Source of the DNA: Dastarcus helophoroides
Taxonomy: Eukaryota; Arthropoda; Insecta; Coleoptera; Bothrideridae
Length of the DNA: 64,000 nucleotides
Direction of reading: 5' to 3'
Assembly: GCA_028583605.1 (NCBI GenBank)
Contig: CM053331.1
Location: 41,524,783-41,588,782, forward strand
In this document: in pieces, positions 13,601-23,700 of the stretch
How the letters are laid out: each line of letters starts with the position of its first letter
Numbering within the stretch: the stretch's first letter is position 1
Position numbers and translations under genes: made by a program
Notes under the pieces: model-generated
The model's input: only the letters and a program-made list of their open reading frames with translations
Told to the model about the DNA's origin: nothing
Database searches by the model: none

Positions 13601-16600
13601 TTCTTCGAGCTATGGTCGGCATAGGCTCTGATAGAGGAAGCGGAGGGGTGGCAGTAAGCGAAAGAAGTCCCAGAACGAGGATGAAACCACGTTTGCAGAC
13701 CAAACCCCTATCGAGTATTCCGACGATGTCTCCAGGACACGGGCAGAGAAAGAACGTGGGCATAACTGATCTTAATCGAAGGATTACCGATCTTAAAGTG
13801 GAGAGTGCGCCGGGACAGACGCAAACTAAGACGCAGCTCACTGATATTCAACAACGACTTCACCCTCTCGGAAATACCCAGCAGCAAATCAGGAGAGACA
13901 GCGCTTCAACTGTTAGTTCGTACTATGGCAGCATGAGAAGTGCCGATATGAGCAGGAAAAGCAGTTTGGCTTCGCAGGTGAGTTGTGCATAAACATTAAT
14001 ACACTGACCGAAGTATTTTATAACAAAATACTTATTTTAGGCTTCGAGTATGAGACCAGGCGTCGGTCCGAGCTCGTTATACGATCCCATATCGGTCGGT
14101 AGTTCTAGAAGATCGAGCCAGTTATCGACGGCCACGACGGGAGGAACTTGCATACCACCTCCGCCACCTTCGCATCTACTTGCGGGGCAATTGCAGCGGC
14201 TACAAAACTCCAAATCGAATAACAACAATTTAATTCTTCAGGTAAGAAGAGGAAATTACTTGAAATAGTGTCCACGTTCGCTGCTGTCGCTGAGACACAC
14301 ATTATTATTTTTATTATTTTTCTGTTGTAGACCCAGACTACATCGCTGCAACAGACTGCACTCCAACAAACGTGGTTGAACGGCTTGGTCGCCGAAAACG
14401 TATCTGCCAGCACAACGACGAATTCCGACGTTAGAAGAATGTCGGAACCTTGTCATACGTTGACGGACAGAAAAAGTCCTCCACCGAGACCGGCATCCGT
14501 GACGCTATCACCTTTAAAAGGATCGGTCAATTTGACCGAACTCCATCCCAATCAAGCGGTCATTCTCGACGAAGTGGGAGAAGGAGAAATGGTGGAAAAC
14601 AAACTCGTAATACCTGACGAAATGGTGCATTTTATCAATCAAGTAACCGATAATCAAAACGGCGATTACACCAATATGAGCTGGTCCGACGCATCGAACG
14701 CTCAAAAACCTCTCGACAGTCCCGGGCAAACGAATTTTAGTAACATTTTACCCCCGTCTCCGGGTCTGAACCGAATATTACCATCGCCACAGAGCGCGAA
14801 TGTTATGTCACCCCCGACCATAGTGCCTTCGCCGGGAATCAATCCGATGTTAGCATCGCCTTCGAACAATCTCAATCAGATGCTCCCGAGCCCCGCTCCC
14901 ATAAATCATCACATGATGGCGTCGCCGTCGGCTAATCATATGATGCCTTCGCCGACAGCTAATCAAATCATGCCTTCTCCGGTACCTGGCAACTTCAACC
15001 AAGTCCTACCATCGCCCGCCTCTAACTTTAATCCTGTGGTATCGCCGGCGCCTATGATGATGTCTCCTAACACTAACCAATTGATACAGGGCAGGTGCCA
15101 TATGATGTCGCCCGCTAATCAGATGCAATCGTCGTCCCATCCGATGATAAGTCCAAACTCCCAAATAACTAACCAAAATTGCAGTATGCCACCCCAGCAG
15201 AACCACATGATGCAAATGGGACAAAATTGCTACAACAGCCGCCCTTCCAATCACGGTATGTGCTACAAGCAACACCTCGGGAACTGGGACAACTGTCAAA
15301 CTGGGAACATAATGCAGCAACCCCCGGCTCAGGATCACATGTGCCATCAACGTAACGGAAACGAATATACAAATTCGTGCAATCCCAACTATAACATTCC
15401 CATAAATCAAACCGCTCAGTGTCTAAATCATACGAATTATCCGATTTGTCCGCAAAGCGGATACGCACAAAACGTCGTTTGTCAACCCAAACAACCGGCG
15501 AACGGCTACCAGTGCAATAGATCGTACCCTCAACAACAACAACAAATTAGAACGGCGGGGTATAATTGCGTACCCAACATGAACGAACCCCTATCGTCGC
15601 CCGCAATGGCGACGCCCGCTCCACCTGAGATGATCAATCATCCTCAGCAAGTAAGTACAGTTATGTTTTCAAAATATGTACCACCCTCTAGATGCACCTA
15701 TTCTGTTGGAAAATTAGTTAAGGGGCCCATTCACGTTGGGAGTGTCTTAGGAACCGTCGATCGAACTGTCGCGACGACAGTTCCATTAACACACATGCGT
15801 TGCTATACGGTCGCACGGACGATGCTGCAAAGTATGTGCAATATTTATGGGGGTTGCGATCGTGTCGTAAGATTCGATGAAATATTCAACGGATTACCAA
15901 CATGTCCTTGGTCATATGGTTCTCCGACGTCTCAACGTGAATGGTCCCTTTTACTTTTAGAAATTTTAATAGAAAAATTCTCTTGCTTTCCGAGTTGAAT
16001 TCTCCTAGTCAAACTGATTTCCCTACATTTTACTTTCTTCTCATCTAATTGTTTTACTAACTTTTAAAATTAAAGTGGATCATATTTTTCAATTCCAAAA
16101 AAAAGGGGTTAAATAAATATGTCACTTTGTCTTTTCTAATGTTGAATATAACTTTTAGGCACAAATGGCCCGACCGTGTTCACATTATGGCCAAAATTGC
16201 TACAAACCTCCTTACACCGCCCAGTGCGTGTCCAATCAAAATGGTCACATGGTAAATTGCGGTAATTGCAACTGTCAAAAGGCCAATGTGTATCAAAAGC
16301 TCCAGCAAACTCCCAATAAACATTACCAACAGTGCAACGGTGAAATTCAATGTAAGGATATCAGCCAGTCGCAGATGTCACCTGGACTACCGAACCAGCA
16401 GCCACCCTTGAGCAACAATCAACCTGTGGGAATGCGACAGGATGTGTATCAGCGCACTCTGGAGTATGTGCAGAACTGCCAGTCTTGGGCGAACAATTCA
16501 GAAACTGTCAGTAGCACAACACATCCTTTAATAAACGGAAAGTGCAACGATACAGGTACCAATATGGTGGTGAACGATATGACGTCATCTCTTAGTTCGT

Positions 16601-16638
16601 TGTTAGAAGAAAATCGATATTTACAAATGATACAGTAA
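4482..16638 (+). CDS. ci: Cubitus interruptus, Gli-type zinc-finger transcription factor (3' part, 12 exons)
   Basis: This is the Hedgehog-pathway effector that activates targets as the full-length protein and represses them after proteolytic trimming. Exons: 4482-4603, 10731-10829, 10957-11327, 12128-12373, 12567-12716, 12778-12942, 13083-13313, 13366-13530, 13582-13977, 14041-14241, 14331-15650, 16159-16638 (stop TAA). All have GT-AG borders and compatible phases, giving about 1314 residues. The first visible exon reads [17 protein letters not shown], homologous to the fly Ci N-terminal region. Its acceptor could be at 4480-4481 or 4508-4509, and an in-frame stop at 4459 rules out a start there, so N-terminal exons lie upstream. 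The SYGH Sufu-binding motif is at about residues 130-133 of this fragment. Five C2H2 fingers are intact. PKA-type RRxS/RKSS sites follow, then a Ser-Pro/Asn/Cys-rich C-terminal half ending [13 protein letters not shown], almost identical to the end of fly Ci. I did not search databases; the identity rests on recognition of many conserved blocks. Confidence 0.95.
4880..6050. repeat. Low-complexity tract rich in AAATTTCGA/TTCGAAA words
   Basis: The tract consists of long runs of A and T with recurrent AAATTTCG, TTCGAAA and TTTTGAAA words. The same texture recurs at about 41.8, 50.8, 58-59, 60.5-62.3 and 63.6-64 kb. Open frames here translate to Phe/Lys/Asn-rich low-complexity peptides and are not genes. 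A better-balanced non-repetitive island at about 5330-5560 interrupts the tract. Confidence 0.45.
8343..8792 (-). other. Unrecognised antisense open frame in the ci intron
   Basis: An open frame of about 149 codons starts at a TTG. It has richer GC and a mixed amino-acid composition (for example [20 protein letters not shown]), unlike the AT-rich surroundings. The first ATG-initiated version would begin about 10 codons in. No family is recognised and no splice sites or poly(A) signal are evident. It could be a chance frame, a decayed transposon ORF or a lineage-specific nested exon. Confidence 0.15.
10040..10096 (+). repeat. Dispersed repeat, copy 1 (partner at 41578-41640)
   Basis: A 24-bp exact match (10040-10063, core AATATGAAAATAATTGCATC) to 41578-41601 is followed in both places by an AT-rich spacer and ACCA(G/C)(A/T)CTGACG. 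The shared segment is about 60 bp, probably part of a longer decayed interspersed element. Confidence 0.5.
11710..11980 (+). mobile_element. Foldback/MITE-like element in a ci intron
   Basis: Outer inverted ends of about 24 bp (11710-11733 and 11957-11980, 4 mismatches) share AAAAATCGAC and GCGCCTAA. Inside, 11862-11926 forms a strong hairpin (GTCCAAA ... TTTGGAC with CCATTGGCA/TGCCAATG near the loop), followed by a tail of about 39 nt. Hairpin and tail are related to the element at 45003-45105. A further 10-bp inverted pair (GGATCACTTG at 11757-11766, CAAGTGATCC at 11985-11994) lies nearby. No coding capacity. It sits in the 800-bp intron between ci exons 11327 and 12128. Confidence 0.55.
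12320..13176 (+). other. ci: Exons encoding the five-finger Gli DNA-binding domain of ci
   Basis: Finger 1 (CHWKDC...) is split between exons 12128-12373 and 12567-12716. Finger 2 begins FVCRWEGC and carries the Gli signature [20 protein letters not shown]. Finger 3 is split at HKCT|FEGC. Finger 4 is YTCEYPGC...AKHQNRTH. Finger 5 is [18 protein letters not shown]...HVKTVH. All zinc ligands appear present. Family knowledge: fingers 4-5 make most base contacts with the GACCACCCA-type Gli site. The nearby basic run NKKHKG may act as part of a nuclear localisation signal. Confidence 0.93.
13891..14118 (+). other. ci: Ci processing region: PKA-type phosphorylation cluster
   Basis: Three basophilic sites lie C-terminal to the fingers: RRDS (13891-13902), RKSS (13954-13965) and, across the next intron, RRSS (14107-14118). 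Their surroundings ([21 protein letters not shown]) match the fly Ci PKA/GSK3/CK1 sites that prime binding of Slimb and partial proteasomal processing. From sequence I see the consensus motifs; the regulatory role is inferred from Ci/Gli biology. Confidence 0.8.
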
Positions 16639-17010
16639 AGTTCAAATAGCATGTAAAAATGTAAATTGTGATATAACCTTAGAAAATAGTGATTCAAATG
16701 TAAGACAATTCGACTGTAATTTGAAGCAATATATAGATTACTTAGAAATGGCTTTAATAATTGTAAATATTATTAAAATTGTAAAGATATTTATGTCGTG
16801 TTAAAAATTTTACCCATTTATTTATATTTAATAAAAGAGGAGAGAAGTTAGAGGTCACCGATCTCATTAAGGCCATTAACTGCCATGTTCTTATATATAA
16901 GACGATTATTTTTTTAAGTAAAGTACATGTAAGTTAACACTTGTAAATAGTTAATAAGAAAAAATATTTTGTATTTGGAAACAAATTTTGGATACTATTA
17001 ATAAAAGTGA
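16639..17010 (+). other. ci: ci 3' UTR with two poly(A) signals
   Basis: Downstream of the TAA stop the sequence becomes AT-rich and carries AATAAA at 16830-16835 and again at 17000-17005. Either could serve as the cleavage signal. Nothing resembling coding sequence is present. Confidence 0.65.
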
Positions 17011-17801
17011 ATGCTTTTAAATAATGGTTTTATTGATTTTGCTTGCAATACCGTGGTTTGTATGACGGACTTGTTTGCAATGCAATGCCGTCAACAAGTT
17101 GAACACAAATCGTACACTATTTAAATTTTTGTTATCTTTTTAGACTTTCTGTGAAAAACAAATACATATTACTGGGGATAATTTTACTGTAAAATACGTT
17201 TTTCATGTCGATGACCTCAACATTTTGATTTGAAATTGATACTTTTAATTTTTTCCCAAAATTATCAAAATTTTGATTATTTTATTGGTTTAAGTTTTCC
17301 CGTCTATCAGCAACCTCCAAGACTGTCTAATTTCTTTTTATTTGTACAAATTTTTAATTTATTTTGTGAAATTTCTTTTAATTTTTATTTTTTCCTATAA
17401 AATTTGTATTTTATTCCGGTTCAGAAATGTTGGTTGTTAATTTTCTAAAAACTGATTAAACCTCTTTCTAAAATTTATCATATTTGCTTTTATTTATTAA
17501 AGTTTTTATAGGATGACGTAAAATGATATTAAAACAAATTTTTAACTCTTTTTTTCCTTATCTCTTTATCAAATAGATAAACTGCGTGGTCGACTGGGAA
17601 TACTTGCACAATGTTATTTTAACTACGTGCATCTTAACCTAAAAGGAAAGTTCTTTTAGCTCTAGATGTACGTAGTTAAAATAATACTATTAAGTGAGGG
17701 AAGATTTTTAAAGCAAAACTTAACACTGTATTTCTTATTTCTAAAATTTTAACTTATATTTTAGCTTTGTTCAATATATTCAGAGTCCGTCAAAGCTCTT
17801 A
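17011..17801. other. Intergenic DNA between ci and the Harbinger element
   Basis: AT-rich sequence with a strong hairpin at 17614-17684 (separate entry). Otherwise nothing recognised. The last three bases (TTA, 17799-17801) are the left target-site duplication of the Harbinger insertion. Confidence 0.5.
17614..17684. repeat. 71-nt near-perfect hairpin (pre-miRNA-like or micro-MITE)
   Basis: Outer arms 17614-17634 and 17664-17684 are 21 bp each with a single G/A difference (core TTATTTTAACTACGT). After a 4x4 internal loop, inner arms CTAAAAG and CTTTTAG pair perfectly around a 7-nt loop. The size and shape match an insect miRNA precursor, but small foldback transposon remnants look the same. 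I do not recognise a known miRNA seed in either arm. Confidence 0.5.
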
Positions 17802-18020
17802 CAGCCGATTTCATAATGGATTTAAAGTGAACTTTAACTTTAAAGTCCATTTTAACTGTCAAATCTAATTTCATAAACAATTTTTAAGCTTTAAAGTCGA
17901 CTTTAACTTAAAAGAAGGAATTGTCCATTTTAAATTTTAAAATGGACTTTAAGTATAAACATAACCTTATAGTTTAACCTCTCCTGTTATTAAGAGCGAG
18001 TGATTCTGTTATAAAATATT

Positions 18021-19127
18021 ATGTTTTCCTCTTCGAGCTCCAGTTCATCCGACGATGAAGTGTATATCTACTTACGAAGACCAAAAATATATAACAATAG
18101 AAAAGATTATTTCGTCGATTACGATGATGTAAGCTTTTTTGAACGATTTCGTTTAACGAAAAATACTGTTCAGTCTTTATTGCAACAAATTGAACATTTA
18201 ATTAAACTGCCAACGAATAGGTATAATACATTATACAAGATAATATGAAATTTTTAATGATTGTAAACTTATTACAGAGGCGGGGCTATCCAACCCCTGC
18301 ATCAACTACTATTGACTCTAAGGTTCTATGCATCAGGCAATATGCAAATTGCTGTAGCTGACTTTATGGGCATTTCAACGGCGTCGGCTTCCAGAATTAT
18401 TAAGAAGGTTTCAGAAGCTATTGCCTCTTTAAGTCCTCGCTACATAAAAATGTGCAATAATAGGGCTGAAATGGAAAAAACATCAGAGGAATTTTATAGA
18501 ATTGCTAGATTTCCGAGGGTTATAGGAGCAATCGATTGTACCCTCATTAAGATTGATTCTCCTGGAGGAGCTGATGCTGAAATATATCGCTCAAGGAAAG
18601 GATTTTTTGCCTTAAATGTACAGACAGTTAGCGATGCAAATTTAAAAATTACAAATATCGTTGCTAGATGGCCAGGTTCTGTCCATGACCAGACAGTTTT
18701 TAATAATTGCAGCTTAAAAAGAAAATTTGAGGATGGACATTTTGGAAATTTTTTAATTATTGGGGATAGCGGATATGCATTGCAGCCTTATTTAATGACT
18801 AAATTACATGAAACCAGAACTGAAGCTGAAAACTTGTATAATGAATCTATTATAAGAACACGAAATGTTGTGGAAAGGCAATATGGAGTATGGAAGCGTC
18901 GTTTTCCAATTTTAAGATATGGTATGAGGGTACAGTTAAATGTAGTCATGAATATAATTGTAGCAACAGCTGTCCTTCACAACATTGCCTTAGAAATGAA
19001 TGACGTATATCCTGAGGATGGTGTAAATTTGGAAGATAACTATGAAAATCTTTTGGTTGAAGAAAATTGCAACAATGCACGTCACTTTCGCGAATTAATA
19101 ATAAGACAACATTTTTCAAGATTATAA
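18021..19127 (+). CDS. Harbinger transposase (HARBI1-like DDE nuclease)
   Basis: Two exons, 18021-18220 and 18278-19127, are joined across a 57-bp intron (AATAG|GTATAA ... TTACAG|AGG) to give 349 residues, close to the usual HARBI1 length. The N-terminus is Ser/Asp-rich. A helix-turn-helix-like segment spans about residues 84-112 (FYASGNMQIAVADFMGISTA). Catalytic candidates are D153 in GAIDCT, D204 in WPGSVHD and E266 in RNVVERQYGVWKRRF; GDSGY (D230) is also conserved. The protein would excise and reinsert the element with a 3-bp TTA/TAA duplication. No stop or frameshift is seen. It could in principle be a domesticated HARBI1, but the terminal repeats and partner gene argue for a live transposon. 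Confidence 0.93.
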
Positions 19128-19174
19128 ATATATTGGTCACACAATTTATAGAAAATACAAAGAATATCTACAAT

Positions 19175-20227
19175 CTACAGTTGTTTTTTTTTAATTTCAT
19201 AGTCTAATTCTAATAATTTCATTCTCAATTCTTGTTCCCTGCTATCCCTCTCATATTTTAGTACTTCTCTTTCTTCTTTGGCCACCTCACGTTCTTCTTG
19301 CTTATTTAAAATTTGCAGTTTTCTTTTATAGTAAGCCTGCTTTGCCTCGATAGCAGGATTTAAAACTTTGGGCCTTAATTTACTACTTCCCCTCGCTTTT
19401 AACTTGCTTGGAACATAATTGCTCCAGTCTTTACTAGATTCCTAAAAAAAATAGGTATCATAATAATTTTAAATTAAATAAGAAAAGAAATTGAACTAAC
19501 CTTCTCAACACAATTTTCTAGTGGTGTCGAACCCAGCACTGGATTTGACGCTAGATATACGATTTCATTATCAAATACTTCATGTGAAGTTATTGTTTCA
19601 TTTGGTGAAACCTGAAATATTTTTAGATTAAAACCTATACAATAAATATTAGTATCACATTACAATTTTGTCCTCTTCATCACCAGGGATGGGATAATTC
19701 ACTTTGTTATGTGTATCCTAGAATGAAACGATATTACAACTTCAAAACAACTTTAAAAATTAATACAATACCATATTAACATCAGCATCGCTATCAAAGC
19801 GAGATTGTAGACCAACAACTGTTTTTATATTTAACATGTCCAATACAGCCTCACATGAACTATCTAAATTTCCTACTGGTGGACCACCACCAGTTCCCTT
19901 ATACGACCCTCTAACCTTTGCCACCTCTTTCCGAGCTCTTGTTTTCAAATTTATGTACTTTGCCTTAATTTGGTCTACAGTTCTGGCTGCATAGTTCTTC
20001 GCACTAAAGGATTCCAAAATGGCCTTCCATGCATTTTCCTACGATTATTACAACGTAAACTTTATGATATATATATTAACCAAATATTTTACCTTTTCAG
20101 TCCAACTAATTTTGTTTGTTGTTTTACATTCAATAACGTTTTTAAAAATGTTAATTTCTGAAAGTAATAACAACTCCTCCTCTTTGGTAAAATTACTACT
20201 GCGACTTTTCTTCGATGGGGTACTCAT
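19175..20227 (-). CDS. Harbinger-encoded Myb/SANT-like DNA-binding protein
   Basis: Five exons on the minus strand: 20093-20227 (ATG at 20225-20227), 19772-20038, 19664-19717, 19501-19611 and 19175-19441 (stop TAG). All introns are GT-AG and in phase 0, giving 277 residues. Residues about 12-85 form a Myb/SANT-like (trihelix-type) domain with FTKEEELLLL, ISWTEKENAWKAILESF and RTVDQIKAKYINLKTRARKEV. The middle is acidic (IPGDEEDKI). The C-terminal 55 residues are a charged coiled coil rich in Glu/Arg/Lys (EEREVAKEEREVLKYE). In PIF/Harbinger elements the partner protein helps recruit the transposase to the DNA ends or to the nucleus. Only part of it appears as a single open frame, so annotation by ORF alone would truncate it. 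Confidence 0.88.
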
Positions 20228-20532
20228 TTCAAACTCTTTTAATTTAAAAATTTAGTAAATCACAACACGTCAACCAGGTGAATTTCAAAGGCAAAATATT
20301 TGTAACCTCTAATGCTCGCTCGATTATTTGGTTCGTGCATAGATAACCTCTGAATCATATAAATTCTTTGTATTTGACAGAAACAGCAGTACCAACCTAA
20401 CTTTAGATTTGCTAAAGTCCGCTTTAGTTAAAATCTGATTATGAAATTGCCAGAAAATTTAAAGTTAATTTTAGCTTAAAGTGCACTTTAGTTAAAGTAA
20501 CTTTTAGCTTGCGATTATGAAATCGGCCGTTA

Positions 20533-20739
20533 GTTATTTTTCTAATTGAAATTTAAAGCCAACGACTCTATGGACTTCAATGCTCTATGGTCAATGAGTA
20601 GGTCATTTCGCTAATGTGAATTTGACATGTGTTTTCTTTAACCTAAAAATGTTTTAACATTAAGTTTGGTTATGTTTGCCTTTGGGTTGTGTGATGTTAT
20701 AACCAATTATGTTATTTTAATAACAGACTAGGCAAATAA
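20533..20739 (+). promoter_or_regulatory. WDR3: Presumed WDR3 promoter and 5' UTR, abutting the Harbinger end
   Basis: Only 207 bp separate the transposon TSD from the WDR3 ATG. No TATA box is obvious, which fits a housekeeping promoter. Core elements cannot be assigned with confidence. TAACAG|ACT (20721-20729) could be an acceptor, so part of the 5' UTR might be spliced. Confidence 0.4.
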
Positions 20740-23700
20740 ATGGGATTAACAAAGCAATATCTGCGGTATACGCCCGCAGGAAATTTCAACATTATCGCTA
20801 GTCAAGGTTGCAATGTTGTATTTGTTACTTTGGAGGGCCAGGAAGGAAGATACCTAGCTGCGGGAGCATGTGAACATATAATCATTTGGGATATGAGACT
20901 GGGAGAAACGGTAAGTCTTTTATCGAGCTATTTAAGAAAAGAGCGCATAACTAAATTATTGATCAATCACAGGCGAATCCTAATTGCAATCTCAAGTTTA
21001 TTTTTGTCATTTCGAACCTTTTTTATAAAGACTGGATGTAATAAGGCGTCTAATTTGAAAAATCTAAATATTTTATTGTTTTGTGTCTATTGGATACTCA
21101 TTCATTATTTTGTGCTTGTAGAGCCTTCACATTATAAAAGGCTTAGTTAGCTCTTTGTGAATAAGTTGCACTTAGAAATATGTATTTCTGTAAATCGTAG
21201 ACATGCTGTTCAGTACATGGTTATTACATTAAAATACATACAGCAGAGATGTTTTAATACCATTTAAATTATATTAAAAAAGTGTTTTTAAGCAGTTAAA
21301 TAAATGAATTTTTAACTTATTTAATCCACCGTCACCCTATAATTATCGTTTTATTCAATCTTTAGCATTGTAGCAACCCGCATTTTATTCATGTATTAAC
21401 TAAAGAAATATCATTGGCTTTATTTCATGACATTCCAATTCTCATTAAGTTTGAACATCCTTGTTGATTCCATTCCTACTGAGTGTCTTTCATTAAGAAA
21501 AAAAAAGGTATAACTAAAAATCTAGATGTGTGGAAGAAGCTACTGGCGAAGAAAATGCTACTCAATAGGAATGGAATTAATCAAACTTTCCAAAGAAGAT
21601 ACAGAGAGTATCCTTGTTGATGTTTGAAAAATATTGTTTTCTTTTTTAATTAAATACGAATTAAACTTGGGCTCATAGATAAAACTTAATACATTCGTGT
21701 TTTAGTCGCGTTTTATTCACTTAAAGAAACCAAATATTTAAATAAACATCAATAAAACAATGTCTAAAGCATTTACAATGAATAATTTGAACGGTTTCTT
21801 AAATATGTATGCATCTAGTATTTGATACATTTTTTCTGTGATCTAGGCGCAAATTCTACCTGGAGAAACATCACCTGTTACCTCGATATGTGCTAGCCCA
21901 AATAAGAGGCATCTGGCCGCCGGTTACGCAGACGGTAACGTTCAAATTTACGATTTGAAATCCGCGGAAGTTGTTGCCATATTTTCGGGACATAAGGCAG
22001 AAGTGACGACCTTAGTATTTGATAGTTTTGGACACAAATTAGCATCAGGCTCCAAGGTATCACACGCCAAATTTAGCATAATGCTCATGTGTTCGTTAAC
22101 ACATTTTTTTAATAGGACACGGATATTATCGTTTGGGATACTGTTGCTGAAGTTGGTCTTTCTCGTTTGTCGGGCCACAAGGGACCAGTTACGAAATTGG
22201 CATTCATGCAACATGAGAATACTTTGATTTCCAGTTCCAAAGATACGTTTGTTAAATTCTGGGATTTGGATACTCAACATTGTTTTAAAACACTAATAGG
22301 ACACAGAAGTGAGGTAAATTAAAGATTAATAATTTTCAACATTTTTTTGCACTATTTAAAATCATATCGCTTCAAAACACATATTATTTAAATGTAGTTG
22401 ACCATAAATTGAATCATCGATAGGTTTGGTCGCTGGCGTTAATGAAGGACGACTCTTATTTAGTCACAGGCTGCGGTGATGCAGAGTTGCGCGTTTGGAG
22501 ATTGACCAAAAAAGACCCAGATTCTGATAATAAAAGCACTGTGGAACATTTAGCTTCCAGATTAGAACTGACAGATTTAGCGGAAGGTGACGATCCTACA
22601 GTAAGTAGCGATATATCGCACACCTACCAGTTTCAAAGTCTTATTTTCATTTTTAGCATCCCTTGCAATGTCATAAAGTTGGCTCTCTGCTTCGCGCCGG
22701 TAAAGGTCGTGTAATTTCCTTGCATAGTGACAACAGCGGGCAGGTGATCGGTTGTCACGGTAGCGATCAGCAGACTGAACTTTTTTACTTTTGCTCTGAT
22801 GACGAAGCTCAAGTACGTCTAAAGAAGCGATTGAAAAAAGCACGGAAGAAACAAAAGTAAGTTAATTAAATGATTTCATTTCAAATGTAACCGATTTAAA
22901 CAGGCAGGAAAAAATGGAAATTGAAGAAGCTTCGGAGGATATGGAAGACCTACAGTTAACTTTGTCAGATCAAGTCAGACGACTTACTCCCATTAAATTA
23001 TCTTCAAAGCCAAAATCTCTGGATTTAGTATTGGGTAATGGAGGGGAGCTTCGCATAGCCATTAATCTTGGTAATAACGCGCTGGAATTGTATACCATAC
23101 AATCGTCTATGAAGGAATTTGAGCCAAAGTGTTTACGCGCCATCTTCAATCAGGGTCACAGAAGCGAAGTTCGGTCAGTGGCTTTCAGTAGCGACAACTT
23201 GGCCATAGTTTCAGGTAGTGGGGAAGCCATGAAACTATGGAATAGACCAACGCAGGCTTGTTTAAGAAGTGTGGTTACTGGGTAAGCCGAAGCTTATATA
23301 TTTTGCATTAGTATTCTCTCAAAACAGAAGTTCTAGCTACATCCTATCTACAATATTTGTACCCGGAGATAGGCATGTTTTGGCCGGTTGTAAAGATGGA
23401 AAACTTTTGATTATTGATATTGCCGCCGGTGACATCTTAGAGGAAATAACGGCGCACACCAATGAATTGTGGTCAATATGTTTGCAACCGGACATGGTAA
23501 TAAACCAAAAACGTTTTATTGTACTTTTTCTCCATACAGTATTTTTTTAGAGGGGTTGTGTAACCGGGGGCGGTGATAATACTGTCAAATTCTGGAATTT
23601 TGAACTAATCGTGGATGAAAAAAGTGAAAGTAAAGCCAAAGTGTTATCGTTGGTACACACGAGAACATTGAAACTAGAAGATAGCGTTCTCTGTGTAAAA

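Larger units (their letters stand above)
17802..20529. mobile_element. Complete PIF/Harbinger DNA transposon (2728 bp)
   Basis: TTA target-site duplications flank the element (17799-17801 and 20530-20532), as expected for PIF/Harbinger. The terminal inverted repeats match over 16 bp with one difference (C[A/G]GCCGATTTCATAAT). Subterminal regions are packed with CTTTAAAGT/ACTTTAA words in both orientations, including the palindrome TTAAAGTCGACTTTAA (17891-17906), which could be transposase binding sites. It carries two convergent intact genes, a DDE transposase (+) and a Myb/SANT-like protein (-), the classic two-gene arrangement of this superfamily. Intact ORFs, clean splice sites and perfect TSDs suggest a recent insertion, and possibly an autonomous copy. 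Confidence 0.93.

Noticed and set aside
15006..15468. Minus-strand frames of 134 and 99 codons over the large ci exon
   Set aside because: They are antisense to conserved Ci coding sequence, and their His/Val/Cys-rich translations mirror the repetitive Ser-Pro/Asn codons.
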